Origin: Scandinavium goeteborgense
Lineage (GTDB): Bacteria > Pseudomonadota > Gammaproteobacteria > Enterobacterales > Enterobacteriaceae
Direction of reading: 5' to 3'
Assembly: GCF_003935895.2 (NCBI RefSeq)
Contig: NZ_CP054058.1
Coordinates: 620,001-684,000, forward strand
DNA length: 64,000 nucleotides
The position numbers were made by a program, and so were the translations under genes. How positions within the stretch are numbered: position 1 is the first letter of the stretch; every line of letters starts with the position of its first letter. Under the pieces are notes generated by a model. That model was not told where the DNA came from and did not search any database. It saw only the letters and a list, made by a program, of their open reading frames with translations. This document shows positions 17,776 to 28,452 of this stretch, one piece after another.

Positions 17776-17805
17776 CCCGCCAGTTACCTGGCGGGCAGCT
17801 TCTTC
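17776..17805 (+). terminator. Hairpin after the argR paralogue
   Basis: An 8-bp GC-rich stem (CCCGCCAG / CTGGCGGG) with a TTAC loop, followed by a loosely T-rich tail. It lies about 120 bases after the argR stop and probably ends the argS-argR transcript. Confidence 0.5.
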
Positions 17806-17915
17806 CTCAGTATCTGAATCTATTCAGATTTGGGTGCGATCAATCTTCGAGCTTGGCTGTAACCCACCCTGTTTTAAGTCCACCGCCATTTCATCGCCAC
17901 TTGAAAATCAGACAA

Positions 17916-17955
17916 CAAAAAAGCCACTCTTGCGAGTGGCTTAATTATATGATTT
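17916..17955 (-). terminator. Terminator of ileX and right copy of the 40-bp direct repeat
   Basis: A GCCACTC/GAGTGGC hairpin read on the minus strand ends in a run of T's, just downstream of tRNA-Ile2. The hairpin and its flank (TTAATTATATGATTT) match the segment at 7866-7905 in the same orientation. Confidence 0.7.
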
Positions 17956-17968
17956 TAAAGCTAAAGTT

Positions 17969-18044
17969 TGGTGGCCCCTGTTGGGTTTGAACCAACGACC
18001 AAGCGATTATGAGTCGCCTGCTCTAACCACTGAGCTAAGGGGCC
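17969..18044 (-). tRNA. ileX: tRNA-Ile2 with CAU anticodon (ileX)
   Basis: On the minus strand this is a 76-base cloverleaf starting GGCCCCTTAGCTCAG, with anticodon loop CTCATAA, T-loop GGTTCAAAC and an encoded CCA end. A CAU anticodon outside the Met tRNAs, together with the position beside mug, identifies the lysidine-modified Ile2 tRNA that reads AUA. It marks the boundary between the accessory left end and the conserved backbone. Confidence 0.92.
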
Positions 18045-18170
18045 GTGGGCGGGAATTATAATGGAACTCCGGATACCAATCCAGTAAATGCGCTACGGGT
18101 GCTGTTTTTATAAACAATGGCTAATCAATCCCTTATACTTCTCGCATGATCCATTTAGGCGAGTCATGTC

Positions 18171-18677
18171 ATGGTTAGCGATATTCTTCAGCCGGGGCTG
18201 CGGGTTGTGTTCTGCGGCATCAATCCGGGTAAGTCCTCTGCACATCTGGGTATGCCCTTTGCGCATCCCGCCAATCGCTTCTGGAAGGTTCTTCATTTGG
18301 CTGGTTTTACCGATAGGCAGCTCAAGCCTGAGGAAGCGCAAAAGATGCTTGATTACGGCTGTGGCGTGACCAAACTGGTCGATCGGCCCACGGTTCAGGC
18401 CAGCGAAGTCGGGCTGCACGAGCTGCGTGAGGGCGGGCGTGGGCTGATTACAAAAATGCAGGATTATCAGCCTAGGGCGCTGGCGATTTTGGGTAAGCAG
18501 GCGTTTGAACAGGCGTTCAGCCAGCGCGGCGCGAAATGGGGCAAGCAAGAAGTGACGGTAGGGGACACCGAAGTGTGGATTTTACCGAACCCGAGCGGGT
18601 TAAGCCGAATTACGCTGGATAAGCTGGTTGAGTCATATCGTGAGTTGGATCAGGTGCTAGTGGTCAGAGGACGGTAA
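18171..18677 (+). CDS. mug: Mug, G/U mismatch-specific DNA glycosylase
   Basis: A 168-aa protein of the uracil-DNA glycosylase superfamily, equal in length to E. coli Mug. It carries the family motifs GINPG (17-21), [10 protein letters not shown] and NPSGLSR. It removes uracil and ethenocytosine opposite guanine. One residue after GINPG is Lys where E. coli has Leu, a small change near the active-site loop. It lies between ileX and rpoD as in E. coli. Confidence 0.93.
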   Translation: MVSDILQPGLRVVFCGINPGKSSAHLGMPFAHPANRFWKVLHLAGFTDRQLKPEEAQKMLDYGCGVTKLVDRPTVQASEVGLHELREGGRGLITKMQDYQPRALAILGKQAFEQAFSQRGAKWGKQEVTVGDTEVWILPNPSGLSRITLDKLVESYRELDQVLVVRGR

Positions 18678-18752
18678 GTCCTCTGCGCTTTGCTGCATTC
18701 ACTCCGGTTCTCCCCCGCAGGGAGAGGGAGAAAAACTTACTCACCTTAGATT

Positions 18753-18783
18753 CGTAGGCCTGGCAAGCTTGCGCCGCCGGGCA
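18753..18783. repeat. REP-like palindromic element downstream of mug
   Basis: GTAGGCCTGGCAAGC...CGCCGGGC matches the REP form seen elsewhere in the window. It lies between the convergent mug and rpoD genes. Confidence 0.55.
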
Positions 18784-18850
18784 AAAGGTCCGATGTTCTC
18801 TGATGGCATTTCCCACAAGGGGAGCGAGAAATCATACAAAATTCAGGCAT

Positions 18851-18878
18851 AAAAAAAGCTCCCGGTCGGGAGCTTTTT
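18851..18878 (-). terminator. rpoD terminator
   Basis: A symmetrical hairpin (AAAAAGCTCCCG / CGGGAGCTTTTT) sits 15 bases past the rpoD stop and can work in both directions, so it also insulates mug. Confidence 0.85.
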
Positions 18879-18892
18879 ACGTTTACCTGGAA

Positions 18893-20737
18893 TTAATCGT
18901 CCAGGAAGCTACGCAGCACTTCAGAGCGGCTTGGGTGGCGCAGTTTGCGCAGAGCCTTCGCTTCGATCTGACGGATACGTTCGCGGGTAACGTCGAACTG
19001 TTTGCCCACTTCTTCCAGCGTGTGGTCGGTATTCATGTCGATACCGAAACGCATACGCAGGACTTTCGCTTCACGCGCGGTAAGACCCGCCAGCACGTCG
19101 TGCGTTGCGGCACGCAGGCTTTCTGTGGTCGCAGAATCCAGCGGCAGCTCGAGGGTGGTATCCTCGATGAAATCACCCAGATGCGAATCTTCATCGTCGC
19201 CGATTGGCGTTTCCATGGAGATAGGCTCTTTGGCAATTTTCAGCACTTTGCGGATTTTGTCTTCCGGCATCAGCATACGTTCAGCCAGTTCTTCCGGCGT
19301 CGGTTCACGACCCATTTCCTGCAGCATCTGGCGTGAGATACGGTTGAGCTTGTTAATAGTCTCAATCATATGCACCGGAATACGGATGGTGCGCGCCTGA
19401 TCCGCGATGGAGCGGGTGATAGCCTGACGGATCCACCAGGTTGCGTAGGTAGAGAACTTGTAACCACGACGGTATTCGAACTTATCAACCGCTTTCATCA
19501 GGCCAATGTTGCCTTCCTGAATCAGGTCGAGGAACTGCAGACCACGGTTGGTGTATTTCTTGGCGATAGAAATAACCAGACGTAAGTTTGCTTCCACCAT
19601 CTCTTTCTTCGCACGACGAGCTTTCGCTTCACCGATGGACATACGACGGTTGATGTCTTTAACCTGCTCGATGGTCAGGCCGGTTTCTTCTTCAATCTGT
19701 TGCAGTTTCTGCAGGCCGCGCTGTACGTCGTCTTTGACGTCGTTCAGTTTTTCAGACCACGGCTTGTTCATTGCTACTGCTGCGTTGAACCAGGTTTCGC
19801 TGGTTTCGTTGCTGGTGAAGAGAGTAATGAAGTTTTTCTTCGGCATTTTGCACTGTTCAACGCACAGCTTCATGATGATACGTTCTTGAATACGAACGCG
19901 TTCCATCATGATACGCATGCTGTTGACCAGATAATCGAACTGTTTTGGCACCAGGCGGAACTGTTTGAAAACTTCAGACAGTTTCTTGATCTCTTCCTGG
20001 GATGCAGCGTGGGTGCGTCCCTTGGCTTTGATGGTGTCACGCGCCAGCTCGTACTGGGTGCGCAGTTCGCCGAATTTTTCGCGAGCGAGTTCAGGGTCGA
20101 TGCTGTTGTCATCGTCGCTGGAATCGTCTTCTTCTTCTTCGTCTTTCTCTTCGTCGTCGTCCATCTCTTCCTGAGAGAGTTCAGAACCGACGTGAGTGGC
20201 AGTAGGAGCCAGATCTTCTTCAGCGTTTGGATCGACGAAGCCGGTGATCAGGTCAGACAGTCGTGCTTCCTCGGCTTCAACGCGATCGTACTGCTCAAGC
20301 AGATAAGTGATGGCTTCCGGGTATTCCGCAACGGAGCACTGTACCTGGTTGATGCCGTCTTCGATACGCTTGGCGATGTCGATTTCGCCTTCGCGGGTCA
20401 GCAGTTCAACGGTACCCATTTCACGCATGTACATGCGCACCGGATCGGTGGTACGTCCGATTTCAGATTCTACGCTGGACAGCACCTGCGCGGCAGCTTC
20501 TTCCGCGTCTTCGTCGGTGTTGTTCGAGTTTTCAGCCAGCAGGAGATCATCGGCATCCGGTGCTTCTTCCATCACCTGAATGCCCATGTCATTGATCATT
20601 TGGATGATGTCTTCGATCTGATCGGAGTCGACGATATCTTCCGGCAGATGGTCATTGACCTCGGCATAGGTCAGATAGCCTTGCTCCTTGCCCTTGGTAA
20701 CAAGAAGTTTAAGCTGTGACTGCGGGTTTTGCTCCAT
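18893..20737 (-). CDS. rpoD: RpoD, housekeeping sigma-70 factor
   Basis: A 614-aa primary sigma factor (613 in E. coli). It has region 1.1 at the N-terminus, the acidic non-conserved spacer (runs of Asp/Glu near residues 190-215) and region 2 ([57 protein letters not shown]), which binds the -10 element. Region 3 follows, then region 4 with the helix-turn-helix [32 protein letters not shown]. It is the last gene of the rpsU-dnaG-rpoD macromolecular synthesis operon. The 155-base gap before it probably carries internal promoters, as in E. coli. Confidence 0.98.
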   Translation of the reverse strand: MEQNPQSQLKLLVTKGKEQGYLTYAEVNDHLPEDIVDSDQIEDIIQMINDMGIQVMEEAPDADDLLLAENSNNTDEDAEEAAAQVLSSVESEIGRTTDPVRMYMREMGTVELLTREGEIDIAKRIEDGINQVQCSVAEYPEAITYLLEQYDRVEAEEARLSDLITGFVDPNAEEDLAPTATHVGSELSQEEMDDDEEKDEEEEDDSSDDDNSIDPELAREKFGELRTQYELARDTIKAKGRTHAASQEEIKKLSEVFKQFRLVPKQFDYLVNSMRIMMERVRIQERIIMKLCVEQCKMPKKNFITLFTSNETSETWFNAAVAMNKPWSEKLNDVKDDVQRGLQKLQQIEEETGLTIEQVKDINRRMSIGEAKARRAKKEMVEANLRLVISIAKKYTNRGLQFLDLIQEGNIGLMKAVDKFEYRRGYKFSTYATWWIRQAITRSIADQARTIRIPVHMIETINKLNRISRQMLQEMGREPTPEELAERMLMPEDKIRKVLKIAKEPISMETPIGDDEDSHLGDFIEDTTLELPLDSATTESLRAATHDVLAGLTAREAKVLRMRFGIDMNTDHTLEEVGKQFDVTRERIRQIEAKALRKLRHPSRSEVLRSFLDD

Positions 20738-20892
20738 AAGACGGTATCCACACTTAATTCATTGATTGGTGTCGGTCGGCGAAAACGAGTTACCGACATT
20801 TAAAGCGAGGGCCTACTTATATTATTGCCGCTGCGCCTCGGTGCGGCCTTCGGGATCGTCCCGATTGATATTCGGCACTTAAGCCGTTGAAT

Positions 20893-22638
20893 TCATTTTT
20901 TTGCCAGTTCCTGGTTCAATGTCCAGAGTTCCCGGCGTTCTTCACTGCTTAACCCGTGTGTGCGGTCTCGAGCTATCAACTCTTCTTGCCGCTGGACCAG
21001 CAGTGAATCAAACATATGGTTTAGTGAGTCGGTGAACGTATTCTCAGCGATTTCCTTATCTGCTATATCGTCCCACATCGACAGTTTTTCAAGGGTGGCG
21101 GCTTCATTTGTGCCGCGATACTGCTCAAGCAGTTGGCCGGTAGTCAGTCCTGGCTGTGACACACAAGTGTTGACCAGTTCAGAAAATAAGCCAAGTCCAG
21201 GCAGCTTTTTCGGATCAAGCCCGGTTAACGGCGGCACCAGGCCTGCCAGTTCCGGGTTTTGCACCAGTAACCCTATCAGTATACGCATGGTCGTGCGTTT
21301 TAGCTGGGGAGTGGGGCGGGCTGTGCCACTTTCTGCTTGTTTTGGCATTAAGCGTTCAAGCTGGGCATCTTCGAGAATGCCGAGCTTTTTCCCCAACTCC
21401 TGGCGCAAATAAATGCGCAGTGTTTCACCCGGAACCTGAGTGATCAGCGGCAGCGCCAGCGTACTCAGCTGTGCGCGCCCGTCCGGAGTACTCAAATCAA
21501 CCCGCGGCATCAGGCTGTTAAACAAAAACGTGGAGAGCGGCTGAGCCTGCTCCATCCGCGCTTCAAATGCCGCTTTACCCTCTTTACGCACCAGCGTATC
21601 CGGGTCTTCGCCGTCAGGCAGAAACATAAAGCGCAACTGACGGCCGTCAGTCATGTACGGCAGCGCTGTTTCCAGTGCACGCCAGGCGGCATCGCGGCCT
21701 GCGCGGTCGCCGTCGTAGCAGCAGACGACGTTATTCGTCACCCTGAACAGCAGTTGAATATGGTCGGCAGTGGTGGAGGTGCCCAGCGACGCAACGGCAT
21801 AATTAATGTCGTATTGCGCCAGCGCGACCACGTCCATATAGCCTTCGACCACCAGCAGACGCTGCGGTTCAGCTTCGGTTTGCTGCGCTTCATAAAGGCC
21901 ATACAGCTGGCGGCCTTTATGGAAAATATCGGTTTCCGGGGAGTTGAGGTATTTCGGTGTGCCATCACCCAGCACACGTCCACCAAAACCAATCACCCGG
22001 CCACGCTTGTCGCGAATCGGGAACATCACCCGTTCGCGGAAGCGATCGTAACTGCGCCCTTTATCATTGGTTACCAACATGCCCGCGTCGGTCAGCGATT
22101 GCTGATTTTCTCGGTTGTTGCCAAAACGCTTTAAAACGTTGTCCCAGCCTGGCGGCGCATAGCCAATCGCAAATCGGGCGATGACTTCGCTGCTTAAACC
22201 ACGCTGCGTCAGATACTGACTTGCCGGTTCGGCGGTGGGCTGATTCAGGGATTGCTGATAAAACGCGCTCAGACCTTCCATTAATTGATAGAGACTTTGC
22301 CGCTGATGGCGTTCTATCTGGGTCGGGCCGGAGCCAGCTTCGTACGGGACTTCAAGGTTGTGCATGGCCGCCAGTTCTTCGACGGTTTCAACGAACTCGA
22401 GCTTGTCGTAGTTCATCAGAAAGTCGACGGCGTTTCCGTGCGCACCACAGCCGAAGCAGTGATAAAACTGTTTCTCACCGTTGACGGTGAACGAAGGCGT
22501 TTTTTCGTTATGGAAGGGACAACACGCGTGAAAATTTTTGCCCTGTTTTTTCAGCTTTACCCGCGCGTCGATGAGATCGACGATGTCGGTTCTTGCCAAC
22601 AGGTCATTGATAAAGACACGTGGGATACGTCCAGCCAT
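20893..22638 (-). CDS. dnaG: DnaG, replicative DNA primase
   Basis: A 581-aa protein, the same length as E. coli DnaG. The N-terminal CHC2 zinc-binding domain has CPFHNEKTPSF and CFGCGAHG. The central TOPRIM catalytic domain has VVEGYMDVVAL near 265 and CYDGDRAGRDAA near 309. The C-terminal domain binds DnaB helicase. It makes RNA primers at the replication fork and lies between rpsU and rpoD. Confidence 0.98.
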   Translation of the reverse strand: MAGRIPRVFINDLLARTDIVDLIDARVKLKKQGKNFHACCPFHNEKTPSFTVNGEKQFYHCFGCGAHGNAVDFLMNYDKLEFVETVEELAAMHNLEVPYEAGSGPTQIERHQRQSLYQLMEGLSAFYQQSLNQPTAEPASQYLTQRGLSSEVIARFAIGYAPPGWDNVLKRFGNNRENQQSLTDAGMLVTNDKGRSYDRFRERVMFPIRDKRGRVIGFGGRVLGDGTPKYLNSPETDIFHKGRQLYGLYEAQQTEAEPQRLLVVEGYMDVVALAQYDINYAVASLGTSTTADHIQLLFRVTNNVVCCYDGDRAGRDAAWRALETALPYMTDGRQLRFMFLPDGEDPDTLVRKEGKAAFEARMEQAQPLSTFLFNSLMPRVDLSTPDGRAQLSTLALPLITQVPGETLRIYLRQELGKKLGILEDAQLERLMPKQAESGTARPTPQLKRTTMRILIGLLVQNPELAGLVPPLTGLDPKKLPGLGLFSELVNTCVSQPGLTTGQLLEQYRGTNEAATLEKLSMWDDIADKEIAENTFTDSLNHMFDSLLVQRQEELIARDRTHGLSSEERRELWTLNQELAKK

Positions 22639-22722
22639 AAGCCTCGCATTTTCATACGCGTCATCCTTCAGCTTAGATGCAACCTGAATGCTATAGCGTA
22701 TGCAGATGTATAAACGAAAATA

Positions 22723-22749
22723 AGCCGCGCATTCCTTCCGGAAGCACGG
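22723..22749 (-). terminator. Attenuator-like terminator between rpsU and dnaG
   Basis: On the minus strand a stem (GCCGTGCTTCC / GGAATGCGCGGC) is followed by TTATTTT. E. coli has a partial terminator at the same place that lowers dnaG expression relative to rpsU. Confidence 0.65.
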
Positions 22750-22799
22750 CCTTTACAGCTTGAACTCAGTCTGGAATGAGAGCGTGCGCTCTCAACAGA

Positions 22800-23054
<255 letters not shown>

Positions 23055-23243
23055 TCAACGCCAGCTTATTTCAAAATGGTGCGGAATTTTACTGCAACTG
23101 CTGCTGCTTTGTAAAGCACCAATGCCGTTTTTGAACGGGACTTTTGTAAGGGGTGTGAGTATACACGAACTCGACCCCCCAGGGTATACATCGACCCGCA
23201 TTCACCCTAAACTGCGCGGTATTGAAATGAGGTAAAACGAACC

Positions 23244-24257
23244 ATGCGCGTACTGGGAATCGAAACATCCTGCGATGAAACCGGCATTGCCATTTATGAC
23301 GATGTTCAGGGGCTGTTAGCCAACCAATTGTATAGTCAGGTGAAACTGCACGCTGACTACGGCGGCGTGGTGCCGGAGCTGGCCTCCCGCGACCACGTAC
23401 GTAAAACCGTTCCGCTGATTCAGGCGGCGCTGAAAGAAGCGAATCTGACGGCAAAAGATATTGATGCAGTGGCTTATACCGCCGGTCCTGGACTGGTCGG
23501 GGCGCTGTTAGTCGGGGCAACTATCGGTCGTTCCCTGGCGTTTGCCTGGAACGTGCCGGCCATTCCTGTGCACCATATGGAAGGCCATCTGCTGGCGCCG
23601 ATGCTGGAAGATAACCCGCCAGAATACCCGTTTGTAGCGCTGCTGGTTTCCGGCGGTCACACGCAGTTGATCAGCGTGACCGGTATTGGCGAGTATGCCC
23701 TGCTTGGCGAATCGATTGATGATGCCGCGGGTGAAGCGTTCGATAAAACCGCGAAGCTACTGGGTCTTGATTACCCTGGCGGCCCGATGCTGTCGAAAAT
23801 GGCGGCGCAGGGCACCGAAGGGCGCTTTGTGTTCCCACGTCCGATGACTGACCGGCCAGGGCTTGATTTCAGCTTCTCCGGCCTGAAGACCTTCGCGGCC
23901 AACACCATCCGTGCCAATGATAACGACGATCAGACCCGCGCGGATATTGCGCGTGCGTTTGAGGATGCGGTGGTGGATACGCTGATGATCAAATGCCGTC
24001 GTGCGCTGGACCAGACCGGCTTTAAGCGTCTGGTGATGGCGGGTGGTGTGAGTGCTAACCGCACGCTGCGTACGAAGCTTGCGGAAATGATGCACAAGCG
24101 TAAGGGCGAAGTGTTTTACGCACGTCCGGAGTTTTGTACCGATAACGGCGCGATGATTGCCTACGCCGGTATGGTCCGACTGAACAGCGGAGCGACTGCT
24201 GATTTAGGCGTTACCGTCCGTCCGCGTTGGCCGCTGGCGGAATTGCCTGCGGCATAA
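23244..24257 (+). CDS. tsaD: TsaD, tRNA N6-threonylcarbamoyladenosine transferase
   Basis: A 337-aa ASKHA-fold protein, the same length as E. coli TsaD (YgjD/Gcp). It has the nucleotide-binding segment [10 protein letters not shown], the metal-binding HMEGH motif near residue 111, LVSGGHTQL near 136, and [10 protein letters not shown] near 272. With TsaB, TsaC and TsaE it makes t6A37 on ANN-reading tRNAs. It is divergent from rpsU, as in E. coli. Confidence 0.96.
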   Translation: MRVLGIETSCDETGIAIYDDVQGLLANQLYSQVKLHADYGGVVPELASRDHVRKTVPLIQAALKEANLTAKDIDAVAYTAGPGLVGALLVGATIGRSLAFAWNVPAIPVHHMEGHLLAPMLEDNPPEYPFVALLVSGGHTQLISVTGIGEYALLGESIDDAAGEAFDKTAKLLGLDYPGGPMLSKMAAQGTEGRFVFPRPMTDRPGLDFSFSGLKTFAANTIRANDNDDQTRADIARAFEDAVVDTLMIKCRRALDQTGFKRLVMAGGVSANRTLRTKLAEMMHKRKGEVFYARPEFCTDNGAMIAYAGMVRLNSGATADLGVTVRPRWPLAELPAA

Positions 24258-24264
24258 TTGCGAT

Positions 24265-24294
24265 GCCCGGTGGCGCGATGCTTACCGGGCCTAC
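24265..24294. repeat. REP element between tsaD and the urease operon
   Basis: GCCCGGTGGCGCGATGCTTACCGGGCCTAC, the reverse orientation of the REP form seen at 42241 and 53661. It is followed by a shorter half-element near 24304. It lies at the convergent junction where the urease operon begins. Confidence 0.7.
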
Positions 24295-24328
24295 AACTCC
24301 CCGAGCGCCGTCGGGCAACCAACATCTG

Positions 24329-24946
24329 TTACGCCTTCAACATTCCCTTATCTTCCAAAAACGCGATGATCGTCGCGAGTCCATCTCCGGCTTTGAGGTT
24401 GGTGAACGTCCACGGGCGCTCGGCGCGCATCCGGTTGGTATCACGCTCCATCACGTCCAGCGACGCCCCCACGTACGGCGCAAGATCGGTTTTGTTGATC
24501 ACCAGAAAATCGGATTTGGTGATCCCCGGTCCGCCTTTGCGCGGGATCTTTTCCCCTTCAGCGACGTCAATCACGTAAATCGTCAGGTCTGCCAGCTCGG
24601 GGCTGAAGGTCGCACTCAGGTTATCGCCGCCACTTTCGACGAAAATCACGTCGAGATTGCCGAATTTCTCGCTTAATGCTTCCACCGCCGCGAGATTCAT
24701 CGACGCGTCTTCGCGAATGGCGGTATGAGGGCAGCCGCCGGTTTCGACGCCGACAATGCGGTCTGGCTCCAGTGCGCCCGCCTCGGTGAGAATGCGCTGG
24801 TCTTCTTTGGTGTAGATATCGTTAGTGACTACCGCCAGATGGTACGTGTCACGCATCGCTTTACACAGCGCTTCCAGCAGGGCGGTTTTACCGGAGCCGA
24901 CCGGGCCGCCGACGCCAACGCGCAGCGGGTGTTTGTAACTTGCCAT
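24329..24946 (-). CDS. ureG: UreG, GTPase urease accessory protein
   Basis: A 205-aa SIMIBI-class GTPase with the P-loop GPVGSGKT near residue 14, the nickel-binding CPH motif (GGCPHTAIR), [11 protein letters not shown] and NKTD for guanine recognition. UreG delivers nickel to apo-urease by GTP hydrolysis together with UreD and UreF. It is the last gene of the ureDABCEFG operon, 9 bases after ureF. Confidence 0.96.
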   Translation of the reverse strand: MASYKHPLRVGVGGPVGSGKTALLEALCKAMRDTYHLAVVTNDIYTKEDQRILTEAGALEPDRIVGVETGGCPHTAIREDASMNLAAVEALSEKFGNLDVIFVESGGDNLSATFSPELADLTIYVIDVAEGEKIPRKGGPGITKSDFLVINKTDLAPYVGASLDVMERDTNRMRAERPWTFTNLKAGDGLATIIAFLEDKGMLKA

Positions 24947-24955
24947 ACCTTCTCC

Positions 24956-25630
24956 TCAGGAACGGAATATGCGGGAATATTGGGTTTCGTGACGCGCCGA
25001 GGCGATGGCCGACAGCGGCGTCGCAGAACCTATCAATTCGTCAGGGCAGTTCAGCCCGCGTTCAACGCCTGCGGCGTACTGCTCGCAGAGCGACATAATC
25101 AATTTTTGTGCGGCCTGCTGGCCGAAAGGCACCAGCTTCACGCCCGCCATCACCGCGCTTTCAATCCAGCTGTAACCGAGCGTCAGCGCCAGCTCTCGCA
25201 GTTCGATCCCCCAACGCACACCCAGCCACGCCATGCCGCAGAGTTGGCTTTGGTTAAACAGCCCACGCCATTCTCCAGGGCATTCCGGCTGCCAGTCGTA
25301 CAGCAGGCGCGTAAACGCCTGGCCGCGATTACGTTCTTCATCACGCAGTTCGCGCGTTTCCCGACACGCCAGCAGCCATGCCGTCCAGCGCGTGGCGGCC
25401 TCAACGTCATCCTGTTCCCAGGCGTGATACAGCCGGGCGAACAGCGGCAGGTCGACATGAAAAAAACTCTGCTCCATCTGCTGCGTTTGCCAGTGGGCGA
25501 AGGCGGCGGTATCGGCAATCCAGTCCGCTTCCACTGCCCATTCCAGCCCCTGCGACCAGCTGTAGCCGCCCACCGGCAGGTTGCTGCTCGCCAGTTGTAA
25601 TAATCGCAGCCGCTGCGTGGTGTCAGTCAT
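24956..25630 (-). CDS. ureF: UreF, urease accessory protein
   Basis: A 224-aa all-helical protein with the family start [23 protein letters not shown]. It binds UreD and UreG in the activation complex and is thought to gate GTP hydrolysis and nickel transfer. Its start overlaps the ureE stop by one base, indicating translational coupling. Confidence 0.95.
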   Translation of the reverse strand: MTDTTQRLRLLQLASSNLPVGGYSWSQGLEWAVEADWIADTAAFAHWQTQQMEQSFFHVDLPLFARLYHAWEQDDVEAATRWTAWLLACRETRELRDEERNRGQAFTRLLYDWQPECPGEWRGLFNQSQLCGMAWLGVRWGIELRELALTLGYSWIESAVMAGVKLVPFGQQAAQKLIMSLCEQYAAGVERGLNCPDELIGSATPLSAIASARHETQYSRIFRS

Positions 25631-26103
25631 CAGTGGCTGTGCGAATGTGAATGGCCGTGGTGGTGATGCCCTTGCGCTTCGCTGGTATACGCCCCGGCTT
25701 CCGGTTCGAACGGCAGGTTCGCAAAGGTCACGGTCAGACCAAACTGGCGCAACATGTCGTCGAGCACGTGGTCGTGATGAAAACGCAGTTCGCCGGGCAT
25801 GATTTGCAGCGGCACGTGACGGTTGCCGAGGTGATAACAGGCTTTGGCGAGCTGGAACGGATCATCGCAGCGCACTACCGACACGCCCTCATCGGCGGCA
25901 ATCACTTCGATAAACTCGCTACCGTCTTCGCTCGCCAGGATATCGCCACCGCGCAGCAGCAGGCCGCGGGGCAGCATCAGTCCGGCTTCACGTCCGTCGC
26001 TGAGCGTCACTTTGGCGCGGCTTTTGACCCGCACATCAATCGGCAGCGTGACGCTGGCGGTCAGTTGATGAGCGTGATCGACACGCTGAGTCAGATACAG
26101 CAT
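25630..26103 (-). CDS. ureE: UreE, nickel-binding urease metallochaperone
   Basis: A 157-aa protein with the UreE N-terminal peptide-binding domain and a C-terminal metal-binding domain ([23 protein letters not shown]). It ends in a His-rich tail ([12 protein letters not shown]) typical of Klebsiella-type UreE. It supplies nickel to the UreDFG complex. It lies 9 bases after ureC. Confidence 0.95.
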   Translation of the reverse strand: MLYLTQRVDHAHQLTASVTLPIDVRVKSRAKVTLSDGREAGLMLPRGLLLRGGDILASEDGSEFIEVIAADEGVSVVRCDDPFQLAKACYHLGNRHVPLQIMPGELRFHHDHVLDDMLRQFGLTVTFANLPFEPEAGAYTSEAQGHHHHGHSHSHSH

Positions 26104-26112
26104 CGTTACTCC

Positions 26113-27816
26113 TTAAAAAAGAAAATAGCGTTGCGCCATCGGCAACACGTCCGCTGGCTCGCTGGTAACCAGTTTCCCGTCGATCCGCACTTCATAGGTC
26201 TGGGCATCGACGGTGATATTGGGTTGCAGGCTGTTGTGGATCATGTCGGCTTTCTTCACCGTCCGGCAGCCTTTCACCACTGCGGTCTGGCTTTTTAAGC
26301 CCAGTTGCTGCGGCACGTTGTTGTCGAGTGCCGACTGGGAAAGAAATGTCAGGCGACACTGATGGCGAGCCGCGCCGAGCGAGCCAAACATCGGGCGGTA
26401 ATGCACCGGCTGCGGCGTGGGAATTGAGGCATTGATGTCGCCCATCGGGGCCATCACAATCATCCCGCCTTTAACGATGGCAGCGGGTTTCACGCCAAAG
26501 AACGCCGGTGACCACAGCACCAGATCTGCCATTTTTCCGGCTTCAATGGAGCCCACTTCATGCGCAATGCCGTGGGTCAGCGCCGGGTTGATGGTGTATT
26601 TGGCGATGTAGCGTTTCACGCGGAAATTATCGTTATCGCCCTGTTCCTCTTCCAGCGCGCCGCGTTGCACTTTCATTCGGTGCGCCACCTGCCAGGTTCG
26701 CAGAATCACTTCGCCCACGCGGCCCATCGCCTGTGAATCGGAAGAGGTCAGGGAAAAGGCGCCGAGATCGTGCAGTACGTCCTCTGCGGCGATGGTTTCC
26801 CGGCGAATGCGCGATTCGGCAAAGGCCACATCTTCGGCGATATCCGGCGACAGATGATGACAAACCATCAGCATATCCAGATGCTCGTCGATGGTATTGA
26901 TGGTGTACGGCAGCGTCGGGTTGGTGGACGAGGGCAGAATATTGGGATGCGCACAGGCGGTGATGATGTCCGGCGCATGGCCGCCACCCGCGCCTTCAGT
27001 ATGAAACGTGTGGATAGTCCGGTCGCCAATCGCCGCCAGGGTGTCTTCGACAAAACCGGATTCGTTCAGCGTATCGCTGTGCAGCGCCACCTGAATATCC
27101 ATCTCCTCGGCAACGGTCAGCGAGCAGTCGATGGCGGCGGGCGTTGCGCCCCAGTCTTCGTGAATTTTCAGGCCGATAACGCCAGCCACAACTTGTTCGC
27201 GCAGCGTTTCCGGGTTCGAGCCGTTACCTTTACCGAGCAGGCCGATATTCACCGGCAGGCTGTCGATGGCTTGCAGCATCCGGCTGATATACCACGGCCC
27301 CGGCGTACAGGTGGTGGCGTTGGTGCCGGCCGCCGGACCCGTGCCGCCGCCGATCATGGTGGTCACGCCGGAGACCAGCGCTTCTTCCGCCTGCTGCGGG
27401 CAAATCCAATGAATGTGTGTATCGACGCCGCCTGCGGTGACTATTTTACCTTCGGCGGCGATCACTTCGGTGCCGACGCCAATCGGGATCGTAATGTTGG
27501 GCTGAATATCCGGATTGCCGGCTTTACCCACGGCGAAGATCCGCCCATTTTTCACGCCGATATCCGCTTTTACGATCCCCCAGTGATCGACGATCAGCGC
27601 GTTGGTCAGCACCAGGTCGACGCAATCGTCGCCGATCATTTGCCCCTGGCCCATGCCATCGCGAATCACTTTGCCGCCACCGAATTTGACCTCTTCGCCG
27701 TAGGTGGTGAAGTCCTCTTCCACTTCAATCCACAGCTCGGTGTCAGCCAGCCGTACTTTGTCGCCGGTGGTGGGGCCAAACATGTCGGCATACGCCTGAC
27801 GGGAAATTTCGGTCAT
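26113..27816 (-). CDS. ureC: UreC, urease alpha (catalytic) subunit
   Basis: A 567-aa amidohydrolase, the typical length. Metal and active-site motifs are complete: HIHWICPQQ near residue 134, the carbamylated lysine in LKIHEDWGA near 217, [12 protein letters not shown], and the flap Cys-His pair in MVCHHLSPD near 319. It hydrolyses urea to ammonia and carbamate at a dinuclear nickel site. Its start overlaps ureB by 4 bases. Confidence 0.98.
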   Translation of the reverse strand: MTEISRQAYADMFGPTTGDKVRLADTELWIEVEEDFTTYGEEVKFGGGKVIRDGMGQGQMIGDDCVDLVLTNALIVDHWGIVKADIGVKNGRIFAVGKAGNPDIQPNITIPIGVGTEVIAAEGKIVTAGGVDTHIHWICPQQAEEALVSGVTTMIGGGTGPAAGTNATTCTPGPWYISRMLQAIDSLPVNIGLLGKGNGSNPETLREQVVAGVIGLKIHEDWGATPAAIDCSLTVAEEMDIQVALHSDTLNESGFVEDTLAAIGDRTIHTFHTEGAGGGHAPDIITACAHPNILPSSTNPTLPYTINTIDEHLDMLMVCHHLSPDIAEDVAFAESRIRRETIAAEDVLHDLGAFSLTSSDSQAMGRVGEVILRTWQVAHRMKVQRGALEEEQGDNDNFRVKRYIAKYTINPALTHGIAHEVGSIEAGKMADLVLWSPAFFGVKPAAIVKGGMIVMAPMGDINASIPTPQPVHYRPMFGSLGAARHQCRLTFLSQSALDNNVPQQLGLKSQTAVVKGCRTVKKADMIHNSLQPNITVDAQTYEVRIDGKLVTSEPADVLPMAQRYFLF

Positions 27817-28130
27817 GGTTTTGTCTCCAGCTCGCCCATCACTTCGCCACGAAAACCGAAAATGCGCTTATCGCCAGCAACCGCTACCAGTTCGACTTCG
27901 CGCTTTTGGCCCGGCTCAAAGCGCACGGCGGTGCCTGCCGCGATGTTCAGCCGAAAGCCTTGACACGCTTCCCGGTCGAATTTCAGCGCAGGGTTGACTT
28001 CATAAAAGTGATAATGCGATCCCACCTGGATCGGGCGGTCACCGTGGTTTTCGACGATCGTTTTATGCGTTTCGCGGCCCACGTTCAGGGCAATGTTGCC
28101 GCTCTGGATCTTGTATTCACCGGGGATCAT
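27813..28130 (-). CDS. ureB: UreB, urease beta subunit
   Basis: A 105-aa beta-rich subunit with the family signatures [26 protein letters not shown] and RFEPGQ. It packs against UreC and UreA in the (ABC)3 trimer. The separate ureA and ureB genes are the usual enterobacterial arrangement. Confidence 0.97.
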   Translation of the reverse strand: MIPGEYKIQSGNIALNVGRETHKTIVENHGDRPIQVGSHYHFYEVNPALKFDREACQGFRLNIAAGTAVRFEPGQKREVELVAVAGDKRIFGFRGEVMGELETKP

Positions 28131-28140
28131 GGCGACGTCC

Positions 28141-28443
28141 TCAGAGTATCGGGTTATGGACGGTGACCAGTTTGGAGCCGTCGGGAAACGTGGCTTCTAC
28201 CTGAATGTCCGTGATCATCTCCGGCACGCCTTCCATCACCTGATCGCGGGTCAGTACGTGGCGGCCGTCTTCCATTAGCGAAGCCACGGTTTTGCCGTCG
28301 CGCGCGCCTTCCATAATGAAAGCGCTAATCAGCGCCACCGATTCGGGATAATTGAGCTTCACGCCGCGGGCGAGGCGACGTTCCGCCACCAGGGCCGCGG
28401 TAAACAGCAGCAGCTTGTCTTTTTCTCTGGGCGTCAGTTCCAT
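28141..28443 (-). CDS. ureA: UreA, urease gamma subunit
   Basis: A 100-aa subunit starting [14 protein letters not shown], with [13 protein letters not shown] and [18 protein letters not shown]. It is the smallest structural subunit, encoded first among the three, 9 bases after ureD and 10 before ureB. Confidence 0.97.
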   Translation of the reverse strand: MELTPREKDKLLLFTAALVAERRLARGVKLNYPESVALISAFIMEGARDGKTVASLMEDGRHVLTRDQVMEGVPEMITDIQVEATFPDGSKLVTVHNPIL

Positions 28444-28452
28444 AGCGTTCTC

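Larger units (their letters stand above)
17655..17968. other. Intergenic stretch between argR and ileX
   Basis: No gene is recognised in these 314 bases. They contain the hairpin at 17776, a near-perfect 18-bp palindrome at 17812-17829 (ATCTGAAT-CT-ATTCAGAT) that resembles a compressed ARG box, and the ileX terminator with its flank at the right end. The rest has no clear reading frame and may be decayed insertion material. Confidence 0.5.

Noticed and set aside
17660-17900. Insertion-sequence remnant between argR and ileX
   Set aside because: Some words look transposon-like, but no inverted ends, target duplication or transposase frame can be shown.
19700-20719. Long open frame antisense to rpoD (339 codons)
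   Set aside because: It mirrors the codon bias of rpoD, has no family resemblance or ribosome binding site, and lies wholly inside a conserved essential gene.
26770-27963. Long open frame antisense to ureC and ureB (397 codons)
   Set aside because: A shadow of GC-rich codons in the urease genes; it crosses the ureB/ureC boundary and shows no motifs.
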